This document shows, one piece after another, positions 12,019-21,475 of a stretch of 64,000 bases of DNA. Each line of letters opens with the position of its first letter. Within the stretch, counting starts at the first letter, position 1. The stretch is from Carex sylvatica (lineage: Eukaryota > Streptophyta > Magnoliopsida > Poales > Cyperaceae). Position numbers and translations under genes: made by a program. The notes beneath the pieces were generated by a model, which was given only the letters and a program-made list of their open reading frames with translations, ran no database searches and had not been told where the DNA came from. The stretch covers positions 1 to 64,000 of the forward strand of contig CAXKVR010000256.1 of NCBI GenBank assembly GCA_964058845.1, in the 5' to 3' direction.

Positions 12019-12390
12019 CTATTTCTTCTTTGATTTAGGCTCCACCTCAATCTCATTCTCCTCGGTTTGCCTTTTTGCATCTTTGTTGTTGATCTCTTCA
12101 TTTGACTTTCTCTTATGCTTGTCTCGCTCCTCACGGATGCACTTGCAATCGACGCATACAAAGAAGTTGAACCTTGGATCGGTGGGATAAACCAGCTTAA
12201 TGAGAACACAATGAGAGTGAAATGCTTTGTTACAGTCATTGCATGTGAACATACTCCACGCCGTGCTATCCTTGTTACATACGAGACATGAGTAATACTC
12301 AATAGAGGAGACGGCACCAGATTCAAGATCGATAAGAATGGTATGAAATGAATACTCATTTTGAGAGTCTTGAGACCAATTGGAAGACAT
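12019..12390 (-). CDS. Small PHD-type (C4HC3) zinc-finger protein inside the retrotransposon
   Basis: Intact ORF of 123 residues. Cysteines and histidine at 35, 38, 50, 53, 58(H), 61, 79 and 82 give C-x2-C-x11-C-x2-C-x4-H-x2-C-x17-C-x2-C, the PHD-finger order. A Lys/Arg-rich tail (KHKRK near 91-95, PKSKKK at the end) could be a nuclear signal. An upstream in-frame ATG exists at 12435, but the ATG at 12390 fits better with a TATA-like TATTTAA at 12473-12479. A double-palindrome site lies at 12704-12737. The gene reads in the same direction as the retroelement, in the space where pol is expected. A paralogue lies at 13388-13699. PHD fingers usually bind histone H3 tails, but no such function can be shown here; the aromatic-cage residues are not obvious. 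Confidence 0.7.
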   Translation of the reverse strand: MSSNWSQDSQNEYSFHTILIDLESGAVSSIEYYSCLVCNKDSTAWSMFTCNDCNKAFHSHCVLIKLVYPTDPRFNFFVCVDCKCIREERDKHKRKSNEEINNKDAKRQTEENEIEVEPKSKKK

Positions 12391-12703
12391 ATTTGATGGA
12401 TATTGTGTAGTGAGGAGGAGAAAAATATAGTGCAAGAGAAGTTGTGTGGATTTGAATAGAAAATGTTTTCTTTAAATAGAAGAGGGACACAATTCAATTA
12501 GGGCTACACATTTTGGTTCATATTGCAACTTAATATTGTTTAAGAAGCATATAACAATTAAGGGGATAAAAATTCACATAATTTGAAGGAGATCAATTCG
12601 TATTTGACAAAATATCAATTAGTCAAGAATTGGAAAGTTTTAAGGAAGAAAGTAGAACAAAACTGGAAAAGCAATTTGGCTAAATTCAGGTGTGCCGCTG
12701 AGG

Positions 12704-12737
12704 ACCGCTGCAACGGTACATGGTCCGTTGTAACGGT
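12704..12737. promoter_or_regulatory. Double-palindrome site upstream of first PHD gene
   Basis: ACCGCTGCAACGGT, a 6-bp spacer ACATGG, then TCCGTTGTAACGGT. Same 14-6-14 layout as in the LTRs. It lies about 315 bp upstream of the ATG and 225 bp upstream of the TATA-like box of the gene at 12019-12390. Confidence 0.7.
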
Positions 12738-13387
12738 AGATGTCAGGCAGAGTTATCTGAATTAAATTTGAAGATGAATAGTAAAGTATTGTAATTTTAG
12801 AAGTTAATCTAATGAATATCCCTCTCTATTTGGTATTATATTGAAATTCAAATCTTAATACCTTGATATTGTCTCAAATTCTCACAATATGAGTATAAAG
12901 CATAATTAATTACTATATATTTTTTTTATTTCAAAGAAAGTTCGAGATTTTCCTCCATGTTACTTGCTATCTTGTAGTGATGAACATATGATCAATTGTG
13001 CGACTGAGGAATTTTTTTTGTTTGATTCCTTCATTAATATATGTAGATTTAATTTCATTAAGTAACTTGGTTTCATGATACTTATTTTCTCAATGAGAAG
13101 ACTCACAAGATTCTCACACTAACATTCAATTGTGCTTTCATCAATGAGATAATTAATCTTGCAATTATTTAGTAGTTGTAGATCATTATTTTAAGATTCA
13201 TCTATCGAAGATTGATACGAGTAGTTAATAATAATAATATATTAACTGAAGAGAACATCATAATAGAAGAGAAAACATGATAGGATACAAGTCGCTCAAC
13301 TTGACTTGATCACAAGGATATGAAGCACGAAAGAAAATAACATAAACTAATACTTAGTTCTAAACTTATGAAAATACTTAGGGAATA

Positions 13388-13699
13388 TTAGTTAGGCTTT
13401 TCAGTGTTGTTCTTGGAGCTTCCTTCACCATTCTTGGCCTTGTTATTCTTTTCTTTCTCCTCACATGTAGAATACTTCCAGAATTGGAATCAAGGATCAT
13501 TATACAGATTAGCATCATCATCCAAGCAGAGAGGATGAAGTGTAGCAGCACAGTCCATGCAGTAGAACATCTCTAACATTCTACTTTTCTCATCACACTT
13601 CATGCAGTTTCCCCAGTTCTCAATATCAATGGTTACCCACTCTCCTTTCTTAAGCTTCTTCATATCAATATTTCCAAGGGAGTAAGGTTTTGGAGGCAT
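13388..13699 (-). pseudogene. Second PHD-type zinc-finger gene, broken by one in-frame stop
   Basis: The reading frame from 13699 carries Cys32, Cys35, Cys47, Cys50, His55 and Cys58 with the same spacing as its neighbour. A TGA at 13490-13492 stands where the paralogue has Arg (DP-R-F). The frame continues after the stop for another 33 codons to 13388, ending in a Lys-rich tail. The seventh zinc ligand is replaced by Tyr (codon TAT); the eighth Cys is present. A TATA box (TATATAAG) is at 13787-13795 and a double-palindrome site at 14037-14070, so the promoter is organised like that of the first copy. Either a recent pseudogene or a truncated 69-residue product. Confidence 0.7.
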
Positions 13700-14036
13700 G
13701 ATTGAGTTCTTCGTTAAGATACATAAAGAAGAAGGTAGAGAAATATTATGTTTGATGAAGTGACTTTGTTCATAGAATAGCTCATCTTATATAAGGTTCA
13801 TTTATAATCTTTGTGGAATATATTAAATTTATTATCTCGATTTAATTCTCTAATGAATGTATCTTGATTAAACTGATTTGAAAATAATTAATTATGAGAG
13901 GAATATTTATGAAGAAAGAATATGAAATTACACATGAATATTATGGAAATAAATCCCCCCTCCTTTTATTTAAAATCTAGGACTTTTATATAGGAAATTT
14001 ACCTTTTGTCAGCTGGCGGCTAAAGTTTTGCTGGAT

Positions 14037-14070
14037 ACCGTTGCAATGATCTCTGAACTGTTGTAACGGT
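14037..14070. promoter_or_regulatory. Double-palindrome site upstream of second PHD gene
   Basis: ACCGTTGCAATGAT, spacer CTCTGA, ACTGTTGTAACGGT. More diverged than the copy at 12704-12737 but with the same 14-6-14 spacing and a similar distance (about 340 bp) from its ATG. Confidence 0.6.
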
Positions 14071-14252
14071 CGAAAGAGTTTTGGATCGTTTGAGCAGTTT
14101 ACTGTAATCTTTAAGTGTGTGTATATGTGTCTATACGTATATTACCTGTTATAGATATATCCTAGTGTACACCCCCTCTTTTTAAAAAAAAAAATCCATG
14201 TCCCTTAGATAATATTGAAATTTAAGAGTCAGGGAGATGATTCAAATGTCAA

Positions 14253-16478
14253 TTAGTTCTTCTGAGGCTTAGGCACTCAAACAATATTCTTCATGTTGTT
14301 CTCCCTCCTAAGTTTGCATTTTAGAGATGTGTGTCCCTTACGGCAATAAAAATGACACATGATGTTTGATTTTTGGATTATTGATTTTGTATTTAACTTA
14401 GATTTCGAAGATAATTTAAAGTTAGATCTAGTTTCGATTGGTCCAATTGTTGTATTATCTACCCTTCTTGTTATCTTCATGTTTTTTTGAATGTTCTTTT
14501 TATGTTTATCTTGATGAGTTAATATACATAACTTTCTAGACTCAAGATGAGGTTGAACTTTTAGTCTATAAGGCTAGTGACACTATTTTCCTTTTCTGTT
14601 TAGAACATATGTTTTCTTGGGTTCATTGTGATAGAAGGTTTCATCCTTGTGTAATTTGGGTTGTGTATGGTTTAATGGTTTAAATTTTAATTGTCAAAAT
14701 TTCATCTTATTGAGAGGTTGATTCTGATTCACCTTAGAATATAACTGAGAGTTTGTCAGAACATTCGAATCGGGTAATCTCCTAGTCTGGTTTTGTCTAT
14801 TTCTAGGTTTTTCCTTATTCTTGTTTTCAAATTGATTACTCTCTTGAAGATAATTGTGTGGATCTAGATTATTAAATTTTTTGCATTCTCTAGCTAACTT
14901 TAAGGTAGTATTTTCTAATTCTAATTGGTGTAAGATTGTTTTTAATGTTTCAATTTCTTGTGAATGTGACATGCATTGACAGTTTAACTCTGTTCTGTCA
15001 TGTTGAGTGCTTTGGATTTCCTGATTTTGAGTTTTAGACTTCAATTGATGATTAGTGTTTTTGAGAATCTCACTTTCACTCATATGCATAATCTTAGTGT
15101 CTAATTCTATCACTATAGACTCTAAACCCTTTACTTTTGTTTCTATACTTAAGATATTCGAATGCATAGATTGAATCTTACTATTTTCTCTAAGTAGATC
15201 ATTATTTATTTTCTCTATCAATGTTGTTAGATTGGATGTGATTTTGTTTGATTCGAGTTCCAGAATCATTTCATCATTGAAATGACCTCTACTTTCTATC
15301 CTATCGCCATAAACTATTTTGTTTAAATCAAGTTGTTGAGGTACCTTAGATTTTTTGATGGGTGATACATTACTATTGATTTCTGCTACCAGGGCCAGGT
15401 TGACTATCTGCTCATCCTCAGACTCAGTGGCGTCCTCTTCGTCACTACTGCAATAGTTTAATTGTGAGTTGTTTTTGGCTTGCATTGTTGTTTCTCCTCT
15501 GTCGGTTTTAGTTCATTCTCTTCTGAATTGATCCGGTCGATTGTGAACCTCACCACCTTTTCTCAGGTTGGGAAAAACTGTGTAGCATGATTCTATGGTA
15601 CGACCTTCCTTACTGCAGACAATGCACATTGCCCTTTTGTTTTTCTCCAATCGTCGTCTGTTGTAGTTCTTTTCGAATTGTAGTGCTCCTTGGAAGATAG
15701 TGCTTAGAAATTTGGCCTTGTTTGAGGGTACAAGATTTTGTTAGTTATAATATTTCTGTGAATATGTGGATGGTGGGTTATAGTCTTTTGACTCTGTAGG
15801 TGGTTGAGTCTAAGCATGTATGGATGCATGTTTAGCATTGGGTTTATGATCCTCGATTTATCAGAGTTTTTCTTCGCAGCTCTTGAGATGTGCAAGCAGC
15901 TTTTTTGGAATGAAGGTTTGTACTCCTGACAGTACCTCTAGTGCACTAACCATTGACTCCTATTCGGATTTCCTAAGCATGACACGTAAAAACTTTCCTA
16001 TAATATTATTGTTAAATAGTGATTGTCCAAGTTCAATAAATTCATTTTGAATTTATAGAAGCCTGTTATAGGTATCTTCTACAGTCTCACCAATTTCTAC
16101 ACAAAGGTTTCAAACTTTATTTCTAAACCAGCTAGTTTGGTCCGTTTGATTTGGTCATTACCCTCATATTTGGTAATAAGAGAATCCCACATCTCTTTTG
16201 CATTTTTAGCATTTGAGTACACAATTCATATTGATTCATGTACTGCACCCATGATGGCATTCATGGCAATGTCATCTACCTTTTTGGAAAGTTTAGATTT
16301 GGTGGTAATTATATTAGTGTCTTTGTTATAGGCCGGTGCATAACCATTTTCTATGGCTTCCCATACTTCAATTAATTTCATGTAGTTGGTCATAACCTTT
16401 TTTCTAATAACTAAAGTTTTTGGTAGATGGTGTTAACATAGGAGGTTCTCTAACAAATTTTGGTATACGATTGCCATA
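14253..16478 (-). pseudogene. Copia-type gag, decayed
   Basis: Starts at an ATG shortly after the PBS. The N-terminal part matches the UBN2-type gag of copia elements (MTNYMKLIEVWEAIENGY and AKEMWDSLITKYEG), interrupted by in-frame stops. A first zinc knuckle near 15585-15626 reads CIVCSKEG-R-TIESC, with Arg in place of the usual His. It is followed by a 263-codon open stretch (15485-14694) with acidic and coiled-coil-like sequence. A second knuckle near 14327-14368 reads CHFYCRKGHTSLKC, with one extra residue between the first two cysteines. The end NIV-stop-VPKPQ corresponds to the usual W-VPK just before the protease, with TGG changed to TGA. Confidence 0.75.
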
Positions 16479-16530
16479 TTTATGATATAATAAAATATTC
16501 AAATTAAATGTTCCTTAATTTGAATTTTCT

Positions 16531-16542
16531 GCTCTGATACCA
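16531..16542 (-). other. Primer-binding site
   Basis: TGGTATCAGAGC on the minus strand, complementary to the 3' end of plant initiator tRNA-Met, two bases after the 5' LTR end. It sets the element's orientation. Confidence 0.9.
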
Positions 16543-16544
16543 CT

Positions 16545-19500
16545 TGTTGGTCCCAAAGGCACCTACAGAGGGGTGAATAGGTCATTTTTAAATTTATAAT
16601 ATAAGTTATAAAGTTCGAGTGTGTCCTAAAGTTATTCTTGACGAAAACTTAGAATAACTTTGTCCTAAACTAAAAATATAAAATAAAGTAAAGAGTAGAG
16701 TTTACAGACACTTGACACGATAGTTGTTTACGGAGTTCAGCACTAATGCCTACGTCTCTGGGGTCCGCAACCTTCGAGATGACGCGCCTTTCTTTACCCA
16801 ATGAGAAATGATTACAAAGTGAAACCGGTGAGCCCTCACAATCTTCTGGGAAGTCACACAGCCCGAACAAGGAGCACTAAAGGCTCAGGTTTGTCAATCT
16901 GATTCGCGAGGGCTCAAGGATTACCGGGGTGAAGCACTACAGATCAAAGTAGTAAATGGGTTGATCACGCATGATTACTTTAGGAGTTGAGTAATTGATT
17001 GAATAAGCTTGAGATTGATTGTGAGTATTGAAATTTAAGCACACAAGCAACAATGGCTTTCTCTAGATCTATAAATACAAAATATTAAAGTTGGGGGTGG
17101 CTAAAGTGTCAATCCAAACCTTGGAATCACTTCTATTTATAGAGAGCTGTCAAAAGGAAGTAAGTGGTCCTTACCGTTGCAACGGTTCATGGACCGTTAC
17201 AATGGTAGGGTTGTTCGTGTTAGTTTGTAATAATCTAGAAGTCAATAATATGATAATTTATCATATAAAGCTTTGTTCATGAATTGAATGTTTAATTATA
17301 TATCATTTTGTTACCTTGAGTATTATTGCATTTATGGATTATTGAAGTTCATGATTGGAATTGTGAAACTCCATAATATAGATGATATATATTCTTAAAA
17401 GTCACTAACCAAGATAATTAGCAGGAATACTAATTGACCGCTACAAAGTTAGTATGTGGATTAAAAAATAGTCAAGTTTTACAGACCACTGACAAGAGAT
17501 GTCATTTTAATCACATAGATACGTGTTCTAGGAACATGATATTTGACAGACCCTGAATGAAACATTAAATGAAATTGTGTTCGTGTAATTAATGTTTTTA
17601 TTCAGTGTTAAGTTCTAAAGTATGAGGTATTCATCTTTCCTACTAAGAGATGTGTATGTGTGATTGTTACCTAACATTATCTGTAAAAAGCAGCTATAAC
17701 GGTAGCTCTTCGGTATACATAGCTTAGCTGAGGTAGTGATAGTTTACCAAAAATACTATTGTCCATTGTATCTCTATACGAGTTATAGTATCACGGGCCC
17801 CTTGGTAAAGTAAGATTATCTGCTAGCGGTATAATTACAAGAGTAATTATATTTGATAATCTGCTCAAGATCAAGAAAAGATTAAGTTGGCAAGGATGAC
17901 ACACACCTACCTTGAAACTTATATGATAGCTATGAGACAAAAGAACTGACACAAGTAAAATAGTTTACTGGATCGTGATACTGTACAGTACATCATCATC
18001 TGTGTAATTGGATGGTCATAGTGCATATGTCAGATGCCTCATATGATTATAGAAGTTAAAATACTTTTAATTCTATTTATCAACATAACACAGATCCTAT
18101 TGGGTCACACCGTATAGGAGTTAATCGTAGAATCTTATTGATTAATTATAAATTAATTATAATTAATAATAAGATGGTTATAATTAATTATACGTGTTAT
18201 AATTAAATTATAAATGTCATGTAAAAATGGCAAAGCAAAAATAAAATGTTAATTTATAAAGGTACACGGTACGTTGTATAAAAGTTACTGAAACAACAAC
18301 CGAGAGAAATATAATTGTACATGACAATTATATATATATTTGATTTGGATTTTAATTATTAATTATGGATTTGAATTATGAGTTTAAAGGCCATTAACAA
18401 TTAAAACCTTAATTAAAATTAAAAGCCCAAATCGAAAAGCCCAAAACAATTAGATTTGATTTTTGGGCCTAAGTGCAAAAATCAAATTTTGTTACTTCTT
18501 CAAAACCACCACCCATGGCATGCATGGTGAATAGCTAAAACTTGAGGGGCATTTCAGTCTTTTGGCGAGCCTCATCATTTGCCTATAAATAGAGGGGAAG
18601 AAGTGAAAGAGAAAAATTACTAATTCACGTGTTATCGAATTGTCTGATCAGTTCGTTAATCTATTTTCTCTCTCGGTTTACTGTTGTTATTTAGAGTTCA
18701 CGAGATTGGTGAATAGTATTATTGCGAAGCACGCAGTAGATATGAATCACATGCTTGTGATAAACTTTACCATCTAACGGATCGTGACAAATACTATTTC
18801 GTCTTTTCTTGGTGAATAGTGTTTTTGCAGAATTCCACGATTTATGGTATTTCTGGCAAAAGAAATAAACCGCTCTCTGATTAGTTCTGGTGGATAACTG
18901 ATAGATGTATCAGACGTCTGATACTCGGAGGCGAGACGTTCCTTAGATTCGGTCTTCTCGATCTGCTGCATTCTAATTAGAGTTTGAAAACAAGGTATAA
19001 ATATGTTATATTAATCTTTTAAATTGTAAATAGATTAAAGCTTTAGAAATCAATTATGGAATAGATCTGTAAAATGATTAAAAAGGATATTGATGCCAAA
19101 GGAATATGGAATTAATTTTTTGTTTTATGGTCTTTCCACATCTTAAGCTAATCAATGAGTTTGAACTGTCAAAACCTAACAGTTCGAATAGGTTTGGATA
19201 GGCAACGGTTCCCACAACGAAAGTTCTCTGACTTATTTTTCGATCTGAACTGCGTGAATTGATTTAATGCGGTTCAGTCATTTCTACGAACTGATTTATT
19301 CCATTGCAACGATTCCTGGACCGTTACAACGGTAGGCCTCACTTTATTCAGTCTCAAGCTTATTTTACCAATTTTACATATTAATTGTCCTTAATCTTGA
19401 GTTATGCTTTTGCTATCCATACTCTTGTGCTTCATGATCACATCTTTGATGTTATATTGCAATTCATTAATTCATCCTCGATGGGTATGTATTGTATCTC

Positions 19501-19609
19501 CAGTTGTCATGAACCTACATATGTCTCAAGAAGGAAAATTATAAAATGCAATTATGTATGTTTTGCAAATTCAGTCAAACAAGTAAGTCAAGGGCTCCAA
19601 AAGCCAACA
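16545..19609 (-). repeat. 5' LTR of the copia-type element, split by a solo LTR
   Basis: Homologous to 10060-11160. It is interrupted at 17218-19181 by another element. Double-palindrome sites remain at 17173-17206 and 19300-19333. Without the insert it is about 1.1 kb. Confidence 0.88.
17218..19181 (+). mobile_element. Solo LTR of an unrelated retrotransposon
   Basis: 1964 bp starting TGTTAG and ending CTAACA, flanked by the exact 5-bp duplication GTTCG (17213-17217 and 19182-19186). A TATA box TATAAATA at 18584-18591 on the plus strand gives its direction. No internal domain, so it is the product of LTR-LTR recombination. Confidence 0.9.
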
Positions 19610-20491
19610 ACTTTGTCCTAAACTAAAAGTATAAAATAAATAAAGTAAAAGTAGAGTTTAGAGACACTTGACACGAGAGTTGTTTACGGAGTTCAGCACT
19701 AACGCCTACGTCTCTGGGGCCCGCGACCTTCGAGATGGCGCACCTTTCTTTACCCAATGAGAAATATTTACAAAGTGGAACCGGTGAGCCCTTACAATCT
19801 TCTGGGAAGTCACACGGTCCGAACAATGAGCACTAAAGGCTCAGGTTGGTCAATTCGATTCACGAGGACTTAAGGATTGCCGGGGTGAGCACTACAGCTC
19901 AAAGTAGTAAATGAGTTGATCACGCAGGATCACTCTAGGAGTTGAGTAATTGATTAAATAAGCTTGAGAATGATTGTGAGTATTGAAGTTTAAGCACATA
20001 AGCAATAATGACTTTATAGATAGCTGCCAAAAAGGAAGTAAGTGTCCCGTTACAACGGTAGGGTAGTTCGAATAGGTTTGGATATGCAACGGTCTCAACG
20101 GAAGTTCTCTGACTTGTTTTTCGGTCTGAACCTCTTGAATTGATTTAATGCGGTGTAGTCATTTTTACGGCTTGATTTTATTCTATTGCAACGGTTCATG
20201 GACCGTTACAACGGTAGACCTCACTTAGTTCAGTCTCAAGCTTATTTTAGCAATTTTACAGATTAATTGTCCTTAATCTTGAGTTATACTTTTGCCATCC
20301 ATACTCTTGTGCTTCATGACCACATCCTTGATGTTATATTGCAGTTCATCAATTCATCATTGATGTGTATTTATTGTATCTCCAGTTGTCATGAACCTGC
20401 ACATGTCTTAAGATAAAAAATTGTAAAATGCAATTATGTATATTTTACAAATTCAGTCAAACAAGTAAATCCAGAACTCCAAAAGCCAACA
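19610..20491 (-). repeat. Truncated third LTR of the copia-type element
   Basis: Homologous to LTR positions from about 10170 on, so it lacks roughly the first 110 bp in plus-strand order. It has an internal deletion of the TATA/leader part (near 20010-20020) and has lost one half of a palindrome pair near 20047. A complete double palindrome remains at 20182-20215. It ends CCAACA followed by the AAAGT target duplication. Confidence 0.85.
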
Positions 20492-20590
20492 AAAGTCAAT
20501 CGGTGAAAGGTCGGAGCATATAACATACCTGAATTAATTTTTGAAAACCTTTATAAAAAGTGCGAAGTCGTGAGGTCCTCACCAACCGAA

Positions 20591-20805
20591 CACGTATCCT
20601 CTGCATTAACTCAAAAGAGATCCTGTTGAGTTAATAAATTTGATCCGTCTGATTTTAATAAAAACCATCCTAACCGTCTGATTTTATCACAGGATCTCTT
20701 CAATATTAGTGCAGATTTAGTCTGCACAATTTTTAAAGCAAATTGGATGATCTAGATAGATTAACTCAAAAAATTCGATTCTGAGTTAATGCAGAGGATT
20801 CGAAT
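20591..20805. mobile_element. MITE, 'cgtatcctctgcattaactc' family, copy 1
   Basis: The ends are inverted repeats around CGTATCCTCTGCATTAACTC. Further copies lie at 30068-30277, 54121-54325 and 61966-62176. All are 205-215 bp and keep an inner inverted part around 'aaccgtctgatt/ttaactcaaa'. Confidence 0.8.
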
Positions 20806-21045
20806 TCCTCACGAACCTACCTCCCCTTCAAAATTCAAACATAATACATTGACTGCGCATCTATAAGCCGTCCGATCTCTTGTGAAACAATCCAAAACGA
20901 ATCATGATGAAATCATATGACCGGCTAGCTGCGAGGTAAGTGCATCCATAGTTCCTACATGGTGTGCGCTGCATTAAGATCTCACGTGGGCTAAAATTTC
21001 TTGTTTTTACTGTACCGACCTTATGATTCTTGAGTGCGCATCCGA

Positions 21046-21182
21046 AAAGTATCTCAAAATTTGGGTTTAGATCTAGACCGTCAGATATGTATTGACACGA
21101 ATATGAAAACGACACGTGTATTTTAATCTCAGAATTAGTCCGAATTCTGAATCTAGATCTAAACACAAAATTTGAGTTACTT
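21046..21182. repeat. Inverted repeat upstream of the F-box gene
   Basis: Arms 21046-21081 and 21147-21182 pair around the core TTTAGATCTAGA with several mismatches. It is probably a MITE. It sits about 300-430 bp upstream of the F-box start codon. Confidence 0.65.
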
Positions 21183-21475
21183 CAGAGAAGATGTCCGCTT
21201 CCGTGACCTCTCCGTAAGTAACTGTCAATCTTTTTTAGTTTGAAGTAACCCATTTTTCTTCCGCAATGCTCTTCCTTCCTCGTCCAGTTCCTCTCCAGTT
21301 CCATTCAACAGCTCATCATCCCCCCAATTCCCTTGAGATTAGTGCGAGAAAGCAGGACCTCACACTGGGAACCGAGACAATCGAACACTGGAGAGCAATG
21401 ATAGAAGATACTCGTCGTCGGTAGCGTCTATTAATTCCTCCGCCTAGGAAGTCATAGAACTTCCCCTTCCAATTA

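Larger units (their letters stand above)
10060..20491 (-). mobile_element. Copia-type LTR retrotransposon, gag present, pol absent, carrying PHD genes
   Basis: The insertion is bounded by the 5-bp duplication AAAGT (10055-10059 and 20492-20496). LTRs begin TGTTGG and end CCAACA. The primer-binding site complementary to initiator tRNA-Met (16531-16542, minus strand) and the polypurine tract (11162-11172) show that the element reads on the minus strand. Order in its own direction: truncated extra LTR (20491-19610), 5' LTR (19609-16545, split by a solo LTR), PBS, gag (16478-14253), two small PHD-finger genes, PPT, 3' LTR (11160-10060). After the gag end (residues VPK), where protease should follow, no protease, integrase, reverse transcriptase or RNase H is recognisable, so it is non-autonomous. 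Confidence 0.88.

Noticed and set aside
12583..12765. 60-residue plus-strand ORF across the double palindrome
   Set aside because: No family, opposite to the element direction, and explained by the regulatory-like repeat.
18774..18971. 65-residue minus-strand ORF in the solo LTR
   Set aside because: No family match, opposite to the LTR's TATA box; likely chance.
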